Shown one piece after another: positions 33,441 to 41,832 of a DNA stretch of 64,000 nucleotides. Within the stretch, counting starts at the first letter, position 1, and each line of letters starts with the position of its first letter. The position numbers and the translations under genes are program-made. Under the pieces are notes generated by a model, which saw only the letters and a list, made by a program, of their open reading frames with translations, did not search any database and was not told the origin of the DNA. This DNA is from CAUTYU01 sp963545205 (GTDB lineage: Bacteria > Desulfobacterota > Desulfovibrionia > Desulfovibrionales > Desulfomicrobiaceae): NCBI GenBank assembly GCA_963545205.1, contig CAUUHW010000002.1:186001-250000 (forward strand). The letters are read 5' to 3'.

Positions 33441-34436
33441 CTACTGACCGATATAGTAACGGAACTTGTCGACAAGGGCCTTGCCGCCGACAAAATCGTA
33501 CATTTTGGGCCAAACAGTGGACACAGCCTTTTCTCTCCAGACATCTTCATCTTCAAGCTTGTCAATCTGGATCCCGGAAGCAATAAGTTCCTGCTTGACC
33601 TGCTCACCCTTGACTAACTGGAAAGCCAGGCAATATTCCTGAGCAGCCTGTCCGGCCTCTACAACCATCTTCTGCATTTCAGGAGACAATTTCTTGTAGA
33701 CACGCTCGGAAATCATCATTGGCTGCAACTGATAGGTGTAATGCACTTCGCTGATATACTTCTGTACTTCATTAAATTTGGCTGCCTGGAAGGTAATATA
33801 CCCGTAGCACTGGCCGTCAACAACACCCTGCTGCAGAGCGGTAAAGGTTTCCGCCCAGGAAATAGGCACAGGGTTGGCGCCCCAGGAGCGGTAGCTTTCA
33901 AGCAGAACAGCGCTTTGCGGGACACGGAACTTCAGATCGGCCACGTCAGCGATTTTCTTGATCGGATGCTTGGAGTTCGTCAGATACCGGTAATCGGTGT
34001 ATGTCCACCCCAGGATACGGAATCCGCCCTCCTTGATGGCGAAATTATTCATCATTTCGTGCGCGGCTCCGCTTGTTCCGCGGACAACATCAAAGATGTC
34101 GCGGTACAGGTACGGCAGAGTCAGGATACCGAGTTTTTTGACAAAAGGAACTGTGTTGGCAATACCAACAACAGCCATGTCCAGGTTACCGCGGCGGACG
34201 TTCTGAATCATTTCAGTTTCGTCACCAAGCTGGCAGCTCGGAAAAATCTGAATTTCGTACTTGCCATCGGTGCGCTGTTCAATAATCTGTTTGAAACGAG
34301 TGGAAATCGCGCCCATTTCAGATTCAAGCGGGTCTCCAATACCGATCTTGAGTATCTGTTTTGCAGAGACATCAGCGACAATACTCAAACCAAGAAACAG
34401 GCTCATTGTGACAAAAACAACAATTTTACGAAACAT
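33441..34436 (-). CDS. dctP: TRAP transporter substrate-binding protein (DctP type)
   Basis: The 331-residue periplasmic protein starts at ATG 34434-34436 behind AAAGGAGG. It has a Sec signal peptide ending VSA-KQ. The DctP fold is seen with GIGDPLESEMGAISTRF, LKFRVPQSAV (the Arg that binds the carboxylate) and TALQQGVVDGQ. The ligand is probably an organic acid but cannot be read from the sequence. Confidence 0.93.
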   Translation of the reverse strand: MFRKIVVFVTMSLFLGLSIVADVSAKQILKIGIGDPLESEMGAISTRFKQIIEQRTDGKYEIQIFPSCQLGDETEMIQNVRRGNLDMAVVGIANTVPFVKKLGILTLPYLYRDIFDVVRGTSGAAHEMMNNFAIKEGGFRILGWTYTDYRYLTNSKHPIKKIADVADLKFRVPQSAVLLESYRSWGANPVPISWAETFTALQQGVVDGQCYGYITFQAAKFNEVQKYISEVHYTYQLQPMMISERVYKKLSPEMQKMVVEAGQAAQEYCLAFQLVKGEQVKQELIASGIQIDKLEDEDVWREKAVSTVWPKMYDFVGGKALVDKFRYYIGQ

Positions 34437-34540
34437 AAAACCTCCTTTCGGAACCGGGTTAAAGAGTTTCCTTTCAGGCATGTGATATATCAACCATAAC
34501 ACGCCACCCATTCAGCCAAAATAATAACCTCATGCTCGTC

Positions 34541-34569
34541 TGTATGTCAGAATATTCACATGCTGTCAA
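34541..34569 (-). promoter_or_regulatory. Promoter candidate for the dctPQM operon
   Basis: TTGACA (34564-34569), a 17-base spacer and CATACA (34541-34546) on the minus strand, about 105 bases before dctP. The rest of the 324-base gap up to trmJ is AT-rich, with no further gene seen. Confidence 0.45.
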
Positions 34570-34760
34570 CAACCAACTTTTCTTTCCTTTACGGCAAGAT
34601 AGCTGTATAAACCATTTTAACCATATAATTTCTAAATAAAAAATTTTATTTTTGTGTACAACCCTGTCAGAATCACGGGCCGACGTCCGGATCTTTGACG
34701 GATAACGAAAAATTTCCTACAAACTGGTCGGCCAGATCATTCTTTGTCAGATATCGCGCT

Positions 34761-35528
34761 ATGAAAAAGACTGAAAAAACCGCCTGTCTGGACAGGCTGC
34801 ACATCATTTTGTCTGAACCGAAACTGTCTGAGAACATCGGCTCGGTTGCCCGCGCCTGTGCCAACATGGGCTGCAAACACCTGCATATTGTCCGTTCTGA
34901 GCCGCCAGACCCAGCCCTGGCCAGAAAACTGGCCACCAAACAGGGAGAGCCGATACTGGAAACCATGACCCTGCACCCTGATTTACCGTCCTGCCTGGCT
35001 CCCTTTCATAAGGTGTACGGCACAACAGCCCGCAGTGGCGGCTGGCGGAAAGGGATTAAAACTCCGGCCAGGGTCGCCCCAGACATCATTGACCTGCTGC
35101 GGGCCGGACAGACCGTGGCCATTGTTTTTGGGCCGGAAGACAAGGGGCTGACCAATGCGGAAACCGAGATCTGCTCATCCCTGCTGACAATCCCGACCAC
35201 GGACGATTCTTCCCTGAATTTATCCCACGCGGTACTTGTCACCCTATATGAATGTTTTAAGCAGGCTCTTGAACAGGATTTTCAGCCCCAACGGGGCAAC
35301 CGGCAAGCCAGCCCTGTCACCCAGGCCGAGTACGCCCTTTTATTCACAACGATTCAGGAGGCGCTTGAAGGCATTGACTTCTTAAAGGCCGGAACCTCAT
35401 CGTATTTCATGCTGCCTGTCCGCCGCTACCTGAACCGCTTTACCCTGTACCGCAACGAATTTAACATGCTCATGGGCATCTGCCGCCAGATTTTATGGCT
35501 GGGCAAACGGGAAAGAAAAGACAGATAG
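34761..35528 (+). CDS. RNA methyltransferase, TrmJ/TrmH SPOUT family
   Basis: The 255-residue protein (start ATG 34761; an in-frame TTG at 34695 is an alternative, neither has a strong ribosome site) has the SPOUT motifs LSEPKLSENIGSVARACANMG, VFGPEDKGLTN and IPTTDDSSLNLSHAVL. These match TrmJ, which methylates the ribose at position 32 of tRNA. The C-terminal extension fits the TrmJ dimer tail. It converges with cmk with an 18-base gap and no clear terminator. Confidence 0.88.
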   Translation: MKKTEKTACLDRLHIILSEPKLSENIGSVARACANMGCKHLHIVRSEPPDPALARKLATKQGEPILETMTLHPDLPSCLAPFHKVYGTTARSGGWRKGIKTPARVAPDIIDLLRAGQTVAIVFGPEDKGLTNAETEICSSLLTIPTTDDSSLNLSHAVLVTLYECFKQALEQDFQPQRGNRQASPVTQAEYALLFTTIQEALEGIDFLKAGTSSYFMLPVRRYLNRFTLYRNEFNMLMGICRQILWLGKRERKDR

Positions 35529-35546
35529 CCGGGCGTTGCCAGGGCA

Positions 35547-36209
35547 TCAGCCCTTCACGCTGTTGATATGCTCCTGAATTTTTCGCAGCACACCGGCCAG
35601 ATCAAGGTTGGAGGTATCAATCCGGCAGGCGTCAGGTGCAGGACGCAACGGCGCAATCGCGCGGCTAGAATCTCTGGCGTCCCGCTCGGCAATGGTTCGG
35701 GTAAGTTCCTGTATATCAACCTGTTCTCCCAGGGCCTGGAGTTGCGCCCAGCGCCGTTTGGCCCGAACCTCAGGAGAAGCTGTCAGATAAAATTTGAAAC
35801 GGGCCCGCGGAAAAACTTCGGTTCCCATGTCCCGCCCTTCCACCACCAGAGAAGACTCCATGCCAATCCGGCGTTGGGCTGTTTTCAGGGCTTCACGCAC
35901 AAATGGATACTGGGCCAGGCAAGAGGCCCGCACCCCTGTTTCTTCCGTGCGGATTTCCGGCCCAAGAGGGCATCCGTTCACCAGAAGCTGTGAGTCCTGA
36001 CCGCTGCCGCGCAATGAAAAACGCATGCTTTCCAGCCTGGCCCTGATTTCTGTTTCCGTATCAGACGGTTCTGTCAGCCAGGCCAGGGCCCGAAACATGG
36101 CTCCGGTATCCAGATAGGGAATGGCAAGCGTCCGGGCCGTCATCCTGGCCAGTGTTGTCTTGCCCACGCCAGCCGGGCCGTCCAGAGTTACAATATCATG
36201 CTCAGGCAT
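35547..36209 (-). CDS. cmk: Cytidylate kinase
   Basis: The 220-residue protein has the P-loop GPAGVGKTT (residues 11-19), the AIPYLDTGAMFRAL block, VVEGRDMGTEVFP and FYLTASPEVRAKRR. It phosphorylates CMP and dCMP. It overlaps hisC by 8 bases at the end of the pil operon. Confidence 0.94.
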   Translation of the reverse strand: MPEHDIVTLDGPAGVGKTTLARMTARTLAIPYLDTGAMFRALAWLTEPSDTETEIRARLESMRFSLRGSGQDSQLLVNGCPLGPEIRTEETGVRASCLAQYPFVREALKTAQRRIGMESSLVVEGRDMGTEVFPRARFKFYLTASPEVRAKRRWAQLQALGEQVDIQELTRTIAERDARDSSRAIAPLRPAPDACRIDTSNLDLAGVLRKIQEHINSVKG

Positions 36210-37302
36210 TGAAAATCTCCTCGCAGCAGCCCAGAAAAAAACTGTTTTCTTCCGGCGTGCCGATTGAAACCCGCAAATAATCCGGCAGGTTATAACCGGC
36301 AGTCAATGGCCGGATAATAACGCCCCTGCGCAGCAGTTCCGTAAAAAGCCACTCAGCCGGAACCGGCGGGCGAAACATGACAAAATTGGCCTGAGACGGC
36401 AGCACAACTGCTCCAAGCCCGCTCAGTTTTTTTGTCACCCGCTCCCGTTCACTTATGCAGAGCAAAATTGTCTGCTCAAGAAAAACTGTATCCTCCAAAG
36501 CGGCCAGACCGGCTTCTTCTGCCAGCAGGTTGACGCTGAACGGCAGCTTGACCCGTAACAGAAAATCAGCCAGCGCCCGGGGCATAACACCATATCCAAG
36601 CCGCAAACCAGCCAGACCATAGGCCTTGGAAAAGGTGCGCAAGACCACGATATGAGGGTGACGAGCCAGCAAGGCCAGGGCGTCAAACCTTTCTTTGGGC
36701 TGACAGAAATCAATATAGGCCTGATCCACAACCAGCAGGCAGTTCGGGGGCAGGGTGGCGGCCAATGCGTCCAGATCGGCAGCCGGGCAGGCATAACCGG
36801 ACGGATTGTCAGGCGAGGTCAGAAAAACAAGCCGGGTATTCCCATCAACATATTCCGGCACGTTATGCAAAGGAAAGCTGAAATCAGGGTTCAAATCAAT
36901 CCGGCGAATGGCAACATCGCACAGCTTGGCCTGCAGTTCATACAGATTGAAGCTGGGACGAAAGAGCACAACATTATCCCGCCCGGGCTGTGGCACAATG
37001 CGCAACAGCAGATCAATGATTTCATCTGAGCCATTGCCAACCACAATCTGTTCAGGGCCAACACCCAGCGCCTGCCCCAGTTTCCGCCGCAAACGGGGAG
37101 AGGCTGCCCTGGCGTAACGAAAGGCCGCGGACGCGTGGCGGACAATCGCCTCCTGCACAACAGGAGAAACACCGAGCGCGTTTTCATTGCTGGCCAGTTT
37201 GATAATCCGGTCAAGGCCGTATTGGTCTCGAATCTCTTCAATGGACTTTCCCGGAACATAGGCGGAAAAATCATGGATCAGGTCACGTACGGGGAGTTTC
37301 AT
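36202..37302 (-). CDS. hisC: Histidinol-phosphate aminotransferase
   Basis: The 366-residue class I/II PLP enzyme has the Schiff-base lysine Lys226 in RTFSKAYGLAGLRLGYG, the SNENALG start and the TSPDNPSG motif. It transaminates imidazole-acetol phosphate in histidine synthesis. Other his genes are absent here. It lies 18 bases behind the secretin gene, an odd but tight operon position. Confidence 0.92.
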   Translation of the reverse strand: MKLPVRDLIHDFSAYVPGKSIEEIRDQYGLDRIIKLASNENALGVSPVVQEAIVRHASAAFRYARAASPRLRRKLGQALGVGPEQIVVGNGSDEIIDLLLRIVPQPGRDNVVLFRPSFNLYELQAKLCDVAIRRIDLNPDFSFPLHNVPEYVDGNTRLVFLTSPDNPSGYACPAADLDALAATLPPNCLLVVDQAYIDFCQPKERFDALALLARHPHIVVLRTFSKAYGLAGLRLGYGVMPRALADFLLRVKLPFSVNLLAEEAGLAALEDTVFLEQTILLCISERERVTKKLSGLGAVVLPSQANFVMFRPPVPAEWLFTELLRRGVIIRPLTAGYNLPDYLRVSIGTPEENSFFLGCCEEIFNA

Positions 37303-37320
37303 TTTTTTCCTTTTGTTGTA

Positions 37321-38784
37321 TCAGTCCAGAATCTTGGGACGAATAAAAACAAGCAGCTCTGCTTCCTGCCTGTCCTGCTGGCTGTTTCTGAACAGCCAGC
37401 CCAGACCGGGAATCCTGCTCAAACCGGGTACGGCGTACTGCCTGGTCTGGTATTCAACTTTCCGGATACCGCCAATAACAACAGTTTGCCCGTCATCAAC
37501 CAGCAAACGGGTAGTGGCCGAGCGTGTATCAATATCCTGCCCGGTTGTTTTGGCATCATCCTGAATATGCAGATCAAGAATGAGCTTGTTATCCGGCGTG
37601 ATCTGAGGCCGGACCTCAAGCAGCAGGACAGCGGGTTTATATTCCACAGCAGGAGCTTTACCCTCTCCTGTTTCAGTTGTCACCTTAATCATTATGCCCT
37701 GGCTGATTCTGGCCTTATGATTATCCAGGGTGGCGATTCGGGGCGCGGAGATGGTTTTGGCTGTATGGTCCTGCTCTCCCAGCTGCAGTTCCAGATCAAG
37801 CATGAACATATCGCCCAGTCTGGTCACGCTTCCGGCCAGAGAAAATCCCCCTGGATTGGGAAAAAGATTCAAACCGGACAGATGAAGGGAGCGGGAATAG
37901 GTTGAACCCAAAATATTCAGGTAGCGCTGGGACTCGGCCGGAAGATGCGCACCCCATTTCAGACCGAGATTGCGCTGAAAAATATCAGTCGCGTAAACCA
38001 GCCGGGCCTCAATCATCACCTGCCGCTGCGGCCGGTCAAGATAGGCCAGGGCGGTTTGCAGTTTTTTGATATTAACCGGACTGTCAGACACAATAAGCAG
38101 GTTGGTACGCGGGTCGGGCGTGATTTTCCCGCGAGCGGAAAGAAGCGGCTGCAGGCGTTTGGCCAGATCGTCCGCCTGAGCGTAATGCACCGGGACATAG
38201 CTCGTTTCAAGCGGGAGCAGCGAGTCTGAGCGGGCCTGTTCCTCCATGTTCTTTTTTTGCTCCTCAAAAGCCCGCTGCCGCTCCCGGTCAAAGTCTTCTG
38301 CCGGTAAAATCCGCAGAATACCGCCCTGCTCAACCTTGACCAGGGATTTCTGCCGCAGCACAATGGACAGAACCTCACTCCATTCCACGTCCCGGACATG
38401 CAGAGAAATCTTTCCCTGCACATTGTCGCCAAGCACGAGATTACGCCCGCCAATATCAGCCAGCAGACGCAAAACATGCCTGACTTCCGCCTGCTGCAAA
38501 TCAAGTGAAATCCCTCTGGACTGCGCCGCCTTTTGGGGCGGCTGCGGCTGTTTCTGCGCCGCTGGCGGCTGTTTTTTATCTTCCGGACGAACAGGGGCAG
38601 CCGGAGCCGCAGGCAGGTTCTGCGCCCGCGTTTGCACCGGCCCGGTATCAGAGAGAAAATCAGGGAGTGGGAGGGAAGAACCGGACAGGGAAGACGGATT
38701 GTCCACGCGCTGGACTGGCGGCTGGCAACCGGGAAAACAAACAAGCACAACCGCCCCGAAAAGCAGCACAGAAAATCTATTCAT
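37321..38784 (-). CDS. pilQ: PilQ-like secretin, short form
   Basis: The 487-residue protein has a lipoprotein-like leader (FPG-C20), a Pro/Ala/Gln-rich linker (to about 85), an N0/STN domain (ISLDLQQAEVRHVLRLLADIGG), an N1 domain (VPVHYAQADDLAKRLQPLL) and the secretin gate domain with SRIPGLGWLFRNSQQ. It lacks the AMIN domains of longer PilQ. It forms the outer membrane pore for type IV pili. The order M-N-O-P-Q supports pilQ over a type II secretin. Confidence 0.9.
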   Translation of the reverse strand: MNRFSVLLFGAVVLVCFPGCQPPVQRVDNPSSLSGSSLPLPDFLSDTGPVQTRAQNLPAAPAAPVRPEDKKQPPAAQKQPQPPQKAAQSRGISLDLQQAEVRHVLRLLADIGGRNLVLGDNVQGKISLHVRDVEWSEVLSIVLRQKSLVKVEQGGILRILPAEDFDRERQRAFEEQKKNMEEQARSDSLLPLETSYVPVHYAQADDLAKRLQPLLSARGKITPDPRTNLLIVSDSPVNIKKLQTALAYLDRPQRQVMIEARLVYATDIFQRNLGLKWGAHLPAESQRYLNILGSTYSRSLHLSGLNLFPNPGGFSLAGSVTRLGDMFMLDLELQLGEQDHTAKTISAPRIATLDNHKARISQGIMIKVTTETGEGKAPAVEYKPAVLLLEVRPQITPDNKLILDLHIQDDAKTTGQDIDTRSATTRLLVDDGQTVVIGGIRKVEYQTRQYAVPGLSRIPGLGWLFRNSQQDRQEAELLVFIRPKILD

Positions 38785-39205
38785 GGCTTTCCTCCCGGGT
38801 CAGGGTTAAAACCGTCAGTTTTTTTTCAGGTTGGCCCAAAATATCCGGACATAGTTCAACAATCACAATCGACTGATCCCGGATTTCAGTAATTGCGCCC
38901 CGGTACGGTCCAATCAGGGACTGAGGGCCCAAAAGAGCGCTCTTACCGTCAGGCAGTTCAACCAGAATACACAGGTCTGTTTTTTTCGGTTCTGACCAGG
39001 CCAGGCCCAGCAGTTTGAGCTGGTGCGGACGGATATTGGGCAGGGTAACCGTATCCTGAAAGGTCTGCGGAGCAGCCTGCCAGAAAGGAAGAAACGGATC
39101 CTGATTCCGCCCCGCCCAGGCCGGGCAGTCAGCGCCAACCAGGCCCAGAAACAAAAATGCGGCACACATCAGGGGCTTATGGTTTTTTCTCGTGTTCGTA
39201 TGCAT
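38777..39205 (-). CDS. pilP: PilP-like pilus assembly lipoprotein/pilotin
   Basis: The 142-residue protein has a signal-like N-terminus (LMCAAFLFLGLVGADCPAWA) and the PilP pattern: RDPF-like QDPFLPFW, then LKLLGLAW and a small beta-sandwich (GPYRGAITEIRDQ). PilP links the inner membrane PilNO complex to PilQ. It overlaps both neighbours (29 bases with pilO, 8 with pilQ). Confidence 0.82.
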   Translation of the reverse strand: MHTNTRKNHKPLMCAAFLFLGLVGADCPAWAGRNQDPFLPFWQAAPQTFQDTVTLPNIRPHQLKLLGLAWSEPKKTDLCILVELPDGKSALLGPQSLIGPYRGAITEIRDQSIVIVELCPDILGQPEKKLTVLTLTREESHE

Positions 39206-39740
39206 TGTGCCCTCCTTCCGGCCTGTTCAAGCCGTAGGTCTGGAAAATAACCTGCATGTTCAGGGCGGTTCCGGTCTGGTCTTTTTGCAGACAAATCCGC
39301 TCAAAACTCAACAGTTTTTCAAACCGGCTCAGGGCCTGTAAAAAAACTGTCTGGGCCTGAAACGGCCCTGTCAGATGCATGGTTACGCTGCGCGCGGTAT
39401 AAAAATCAAAGTCTATTTTTTCCCCCGGTTCAAAGGAACGCAGATGAAGACCGGCCTGTTGACAGACCTGTTCACAAAAAGCCAGCATTTCAGCCAGGCT
39501 GTTCTCTGCCGCCCATTTTTTCACCTGGTCAAACTGCTGCCGGGCCGCGGACAGCTGCCGGTCAATACCTTGCAGTTCAGCGAGTTTCCGGGAAAAAAGC
39601 GCGTCCTGCCTGTCCATGGCCAGTATTCTGGACCGCACATCCTCCACTGCCGCGTAATCCGCGCTCAGACAAAAAATCCAGGCCAGCAGACCGGCCACAA
39701 GGAAAAACAGAACAAACTCAAGCACCTGTCTTTTGGTCAT
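39177..39740 (-). CDS. pilO: PilO-like pilus assembly protein
   Basis: From ATG 39738-39740 the 187-residue protein has one N-terminal membrane helix (LEFVLFFLVAGLLAWIFCLS), a coiled coil (ILAMDRQDALFSRKLAELQ) and a ferredoxin-like C-terminal domain. That is the PilO layout. It overlaps pilN by 23 bases. A longer frame to 39866 lies inside pilN and is rejected. Confidence 0.83.
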   Translation of the reverse strand: MTKRQVLEFVLFFLVAGLLAWIFCLSADYAAVEDVRSRILAMDRQDALFSRKLAELQGIDRQLSAARQQFDQVKKWAAENSLAEMLAFCEQVCQQAGLHLRSFEPGEKIDFDFYTARSVTMHLTGPFQAQTVFLQALSRFEKLLSFERICLQKDQTGTALNMQVIFQTYGLNRPEGGHNAYEHEKKP

Positions 39741-40308
39741 GCCCCCCACTCCGTGAGTTTTCTGTTTTGGGAACAGCGGGCAAAATCCGGCAGACAAAAT
39801 AGAGAAAGGTAAATGGTTCAACCTGATGGCTCGCTGTCTCAACAACCCTGACTTCCTGTATCTCACTATGCTGCTTCAGGCGGCGTGTATAAGCGGCCAG
39901 AGTCCGGGCATCAAAGGCCACTCCCCGCACCTGCAATGCGCCTGCAGGCTCCAGTTCCAGAAAACGCAGGGAAATACGCGCCGAACCAATTTCTTCCAGC
40001 GCCACTGTCAGCAAACGGACAGGAAAGTCCTGGGCCTTGCGCGCGTCACGCAGAATCCGGATCTGTTTTTGTACGGTGTTATACGCTGCCGCCTGCTGCC
40101 TCCTCCTGGCCAGTTCTTTTTGTTTCAGGCGCAGCCCGATTTGCTTTTCCGCGTGTATGACCTGCAGCCCGCGCTGGTATCGCGCGAACTGAAAATGAAG
40201 AAGGGCTGTGGCCAGGATAACCAGAGCGCTCCCCAGCAGAAAAAGCAGGGCGCGCGGCTGGAATCTGAAACGGGACGGACGGGACGGCAACAGGTTCAAA
40301 CGGATCAT
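39718..40308 (-). CDS. pilN: PilN-like pilus assembly protein
   Basis: The 196-residue protein starts MIRLNLLPSR, the conserved PilN cytoplasmic tail that binds PilM, followed by a membrane helix (ALLFLLGSALVILATALLHF), a coiled coil and a ferredoxin-like domain. It overlaps pilM by 4 bases (ATGA). Confidence 0.87.
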   Translation of the reverse strand: MIRLNLLPSRPSRFRFQPRALLFLLGSALVILATALLHFQFARYQRGLQVIHAEKQIGLRLKQKELARRRQQAAAYNTVQKQIRILRDARKAQDFPVRLLTVALEEIGSARISLRFLELEPAGALQVRGVAFDARTLAAYTRRLKQHSEIQEVRVVETASHQVEPFTFLYFVCRILPAVPKTENSRSGGHDQKTGA

Positions 40309-41297
40309 GCCTGTTCTCCCGCCCCCGGCTTGGTGGCGGCCCGCAAGGCCATACCGCAGGCAACAGCGAACTGCGGGGCAGCCGCTTCCAGATAGGGAAG
40401 GTCAAAAAAAGCAGGATCAATGCGCAGGCCGCGCCAGCAATTCAAGATCCGGACATCAAGTGGCAACCTGGCACGCAAAGCGGCAAGCAGTGAGGGCAGC
40501 AGGGCCGATCCACCGGAAAGATACATGGTATCGGCATGCTGTCTGGCCCGCAGTACAACAAGAATCTTTTCTATTTCATTTTCCAGGCCATGAGGAGAAT
40601 TATTTCCGGCAGTCGAACCGGACAGAGGGAGCGCAGTTTGATACTCACCTGGCGGAGGCTGGGCCAGAAAACCGGCCAGCAGCTCACCGGTGAGTTCCAG
40701 ACGTTCCAGCCAGACAGGGATTCCGGCCTGGTAAAAAAGAAGCAGGCAATGCGTGCGGCCAAGATGGAGCAGATAAACAGGTCTGGCTCTCTGGTCGGCG
40801 TAGGCAAAGGCATAGAGATTACAAAGCGCCAGGGCCTTGTTGTCAACAACCCTGACGTTCAGCCCGGCCTGCTGGATCTGACGCCTGGCCTCTTCAACCT
40901 GCTCACGGCTGGCTGAAATACGCAAATGGCGGGAATTGCCATTCTTGTCCCGCAACACTGTACCGGCGCTGTATTCAGCAGGCCGGACGCTTAAAAGGCC
41001 GCCGGGTTTTCGCAACTGCAGCACACTGTGTTCCAGACCAAATGTTTCCGGGGAAGAGGCAAAAAAAGTATTGCCGCCAAGGGCAAGAAAAACATCTTTT
41101 TTACCCAGGCCTAAATGCGCCCACACAGCTTTGAGCAAAGTACCTTTCCCACCCCGCTCATCTGTTGGCCAGCAAAACCGTGCCACCCGGCTCAAGACAA
41201 AGGTCTTGCCGACACGCCGCAGGTGAACCAGCTTTCCCCAACGGCTCCCCCAGTCCAGTCCAACAGGAGGAGCCAGCCAGGAAGAATAAAAGCAGCG
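40305..41297 (-). CDS. pilM: PilM-like actin-fold pilus assembly ATPase
   Basis: The protein has the ASKHA fold: VGLDWGSRWGKLVHL (phosphate loop), LHLGRTHCLLLF, and YLSGGSALLPSL. PilM sits on the inner membrane bound to the PilN tail. The start is unclear: a GTG at 41295-41297 gives 330 residues and avoids overlap with usp, while a TTG at 41342 would add 15. No good ribosome site is visible. The helical middle domain with an Ala/Arg-rich stretch is normal. Confidence 0.83.
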   Translation of the reverse strand, partial: RCFYSSWLAPPVGLDWGSRWGKLVHLRRVGKTFVLSRVARFCWPTDERGGKGTLLKAVWAHLGLGKKDVFLALGGNTFFASSPETFGLEHSVLQLRKPGGLLSVRPAEYSAGTVLRDKNGNSRHLRISASREQVEEARRQIQQAGLNVRVVDNKALALCNLYAFAYADQRARPVYLLHLGRTHCLLLFYQAGIPVWLERLELTGELLAGFLAQPPPGEYQTALPLSGSTAGNNSPHGLENEIEKILVVLRARQHADTMYLSGGSALLPSLLAALRARLPLDVRILNCWRGLRIDPAFFDLPYLEAAAPQFAVACGMALRAATKPGAGEQA

Positions 41298-41305
41298 CAC
41301 CGGTT

Positions 41306-41752
41306 CTATTCGTCTTGTGGCCGGATGGTCAGCACCGGACAAAGGGCGCTTTTGACCACCCGCTCCGCCACCGAACCGAACAGGAACCGGTCAAAGCCCT
41401 TGCGCCCGTGCGTGCCCATGATGATCAGGTCGGCACGCACCTTTTCAGCGTATGCCAGAATTTCATCCGCAGCATGACCGGACAGCACCTGCCCCTGACT
41501 CTGGCAGCCGAAAAAATTTTCGCTTAAAAACTGCTCCATGCTTTTTTCAGCTCCGCTCGTAATTTCTCCGACAAAGTTGTCAATTGAAGTTGGCGGGACA
41601 TGGAAGCCAACATACTGGGTCAGGGTCGGGGCAATGTACACCACATGCACCCTGGCTTCATGCCGTATGGCCATCATCTTGGCAAATTCAGCGACTTCCG
41701 GGCTTATTTCGGAAAAATCAACGGCGCAGACAATTGTTTTAATCTCTTTCAT
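41306..41752 (-). CDS. Universal stress protein (UspA family)
   Basis: The 148-residue protein has the ATP-binding pattern GTHGRKGFDRFLFGSVAERV at its C-terminal third and the IVCAVDFSEIS start. It follows AAGGAGAGG. It is the first gene of the pil-hisC-cmk run, with little space before pilM, so the pilus genes may share its promoter. The partner process is unknown. Confidence 0.9.
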   Translation of the reverse strand: MKEIKTIVCAVDFSEISPEVAEFAKMMAIRHEARVHVVYIAPTLTQYVGFHVPPTSIDNFVGEITSGAEKSMEQFLSENFFGCQSQGQVLSGHAADEILAYAEKVRADLIIMGTHGRKGFDRFLFGSVAERVVKSALCPVLTIRPQDE

Positions 41753-41832
41753 GCTCCTCTCCTTGGTTGCAGATATAACCGCCAGATGCGGAAATAGATA
41801 ACAAGATATATAAAACAGAATTAGTACAATCC

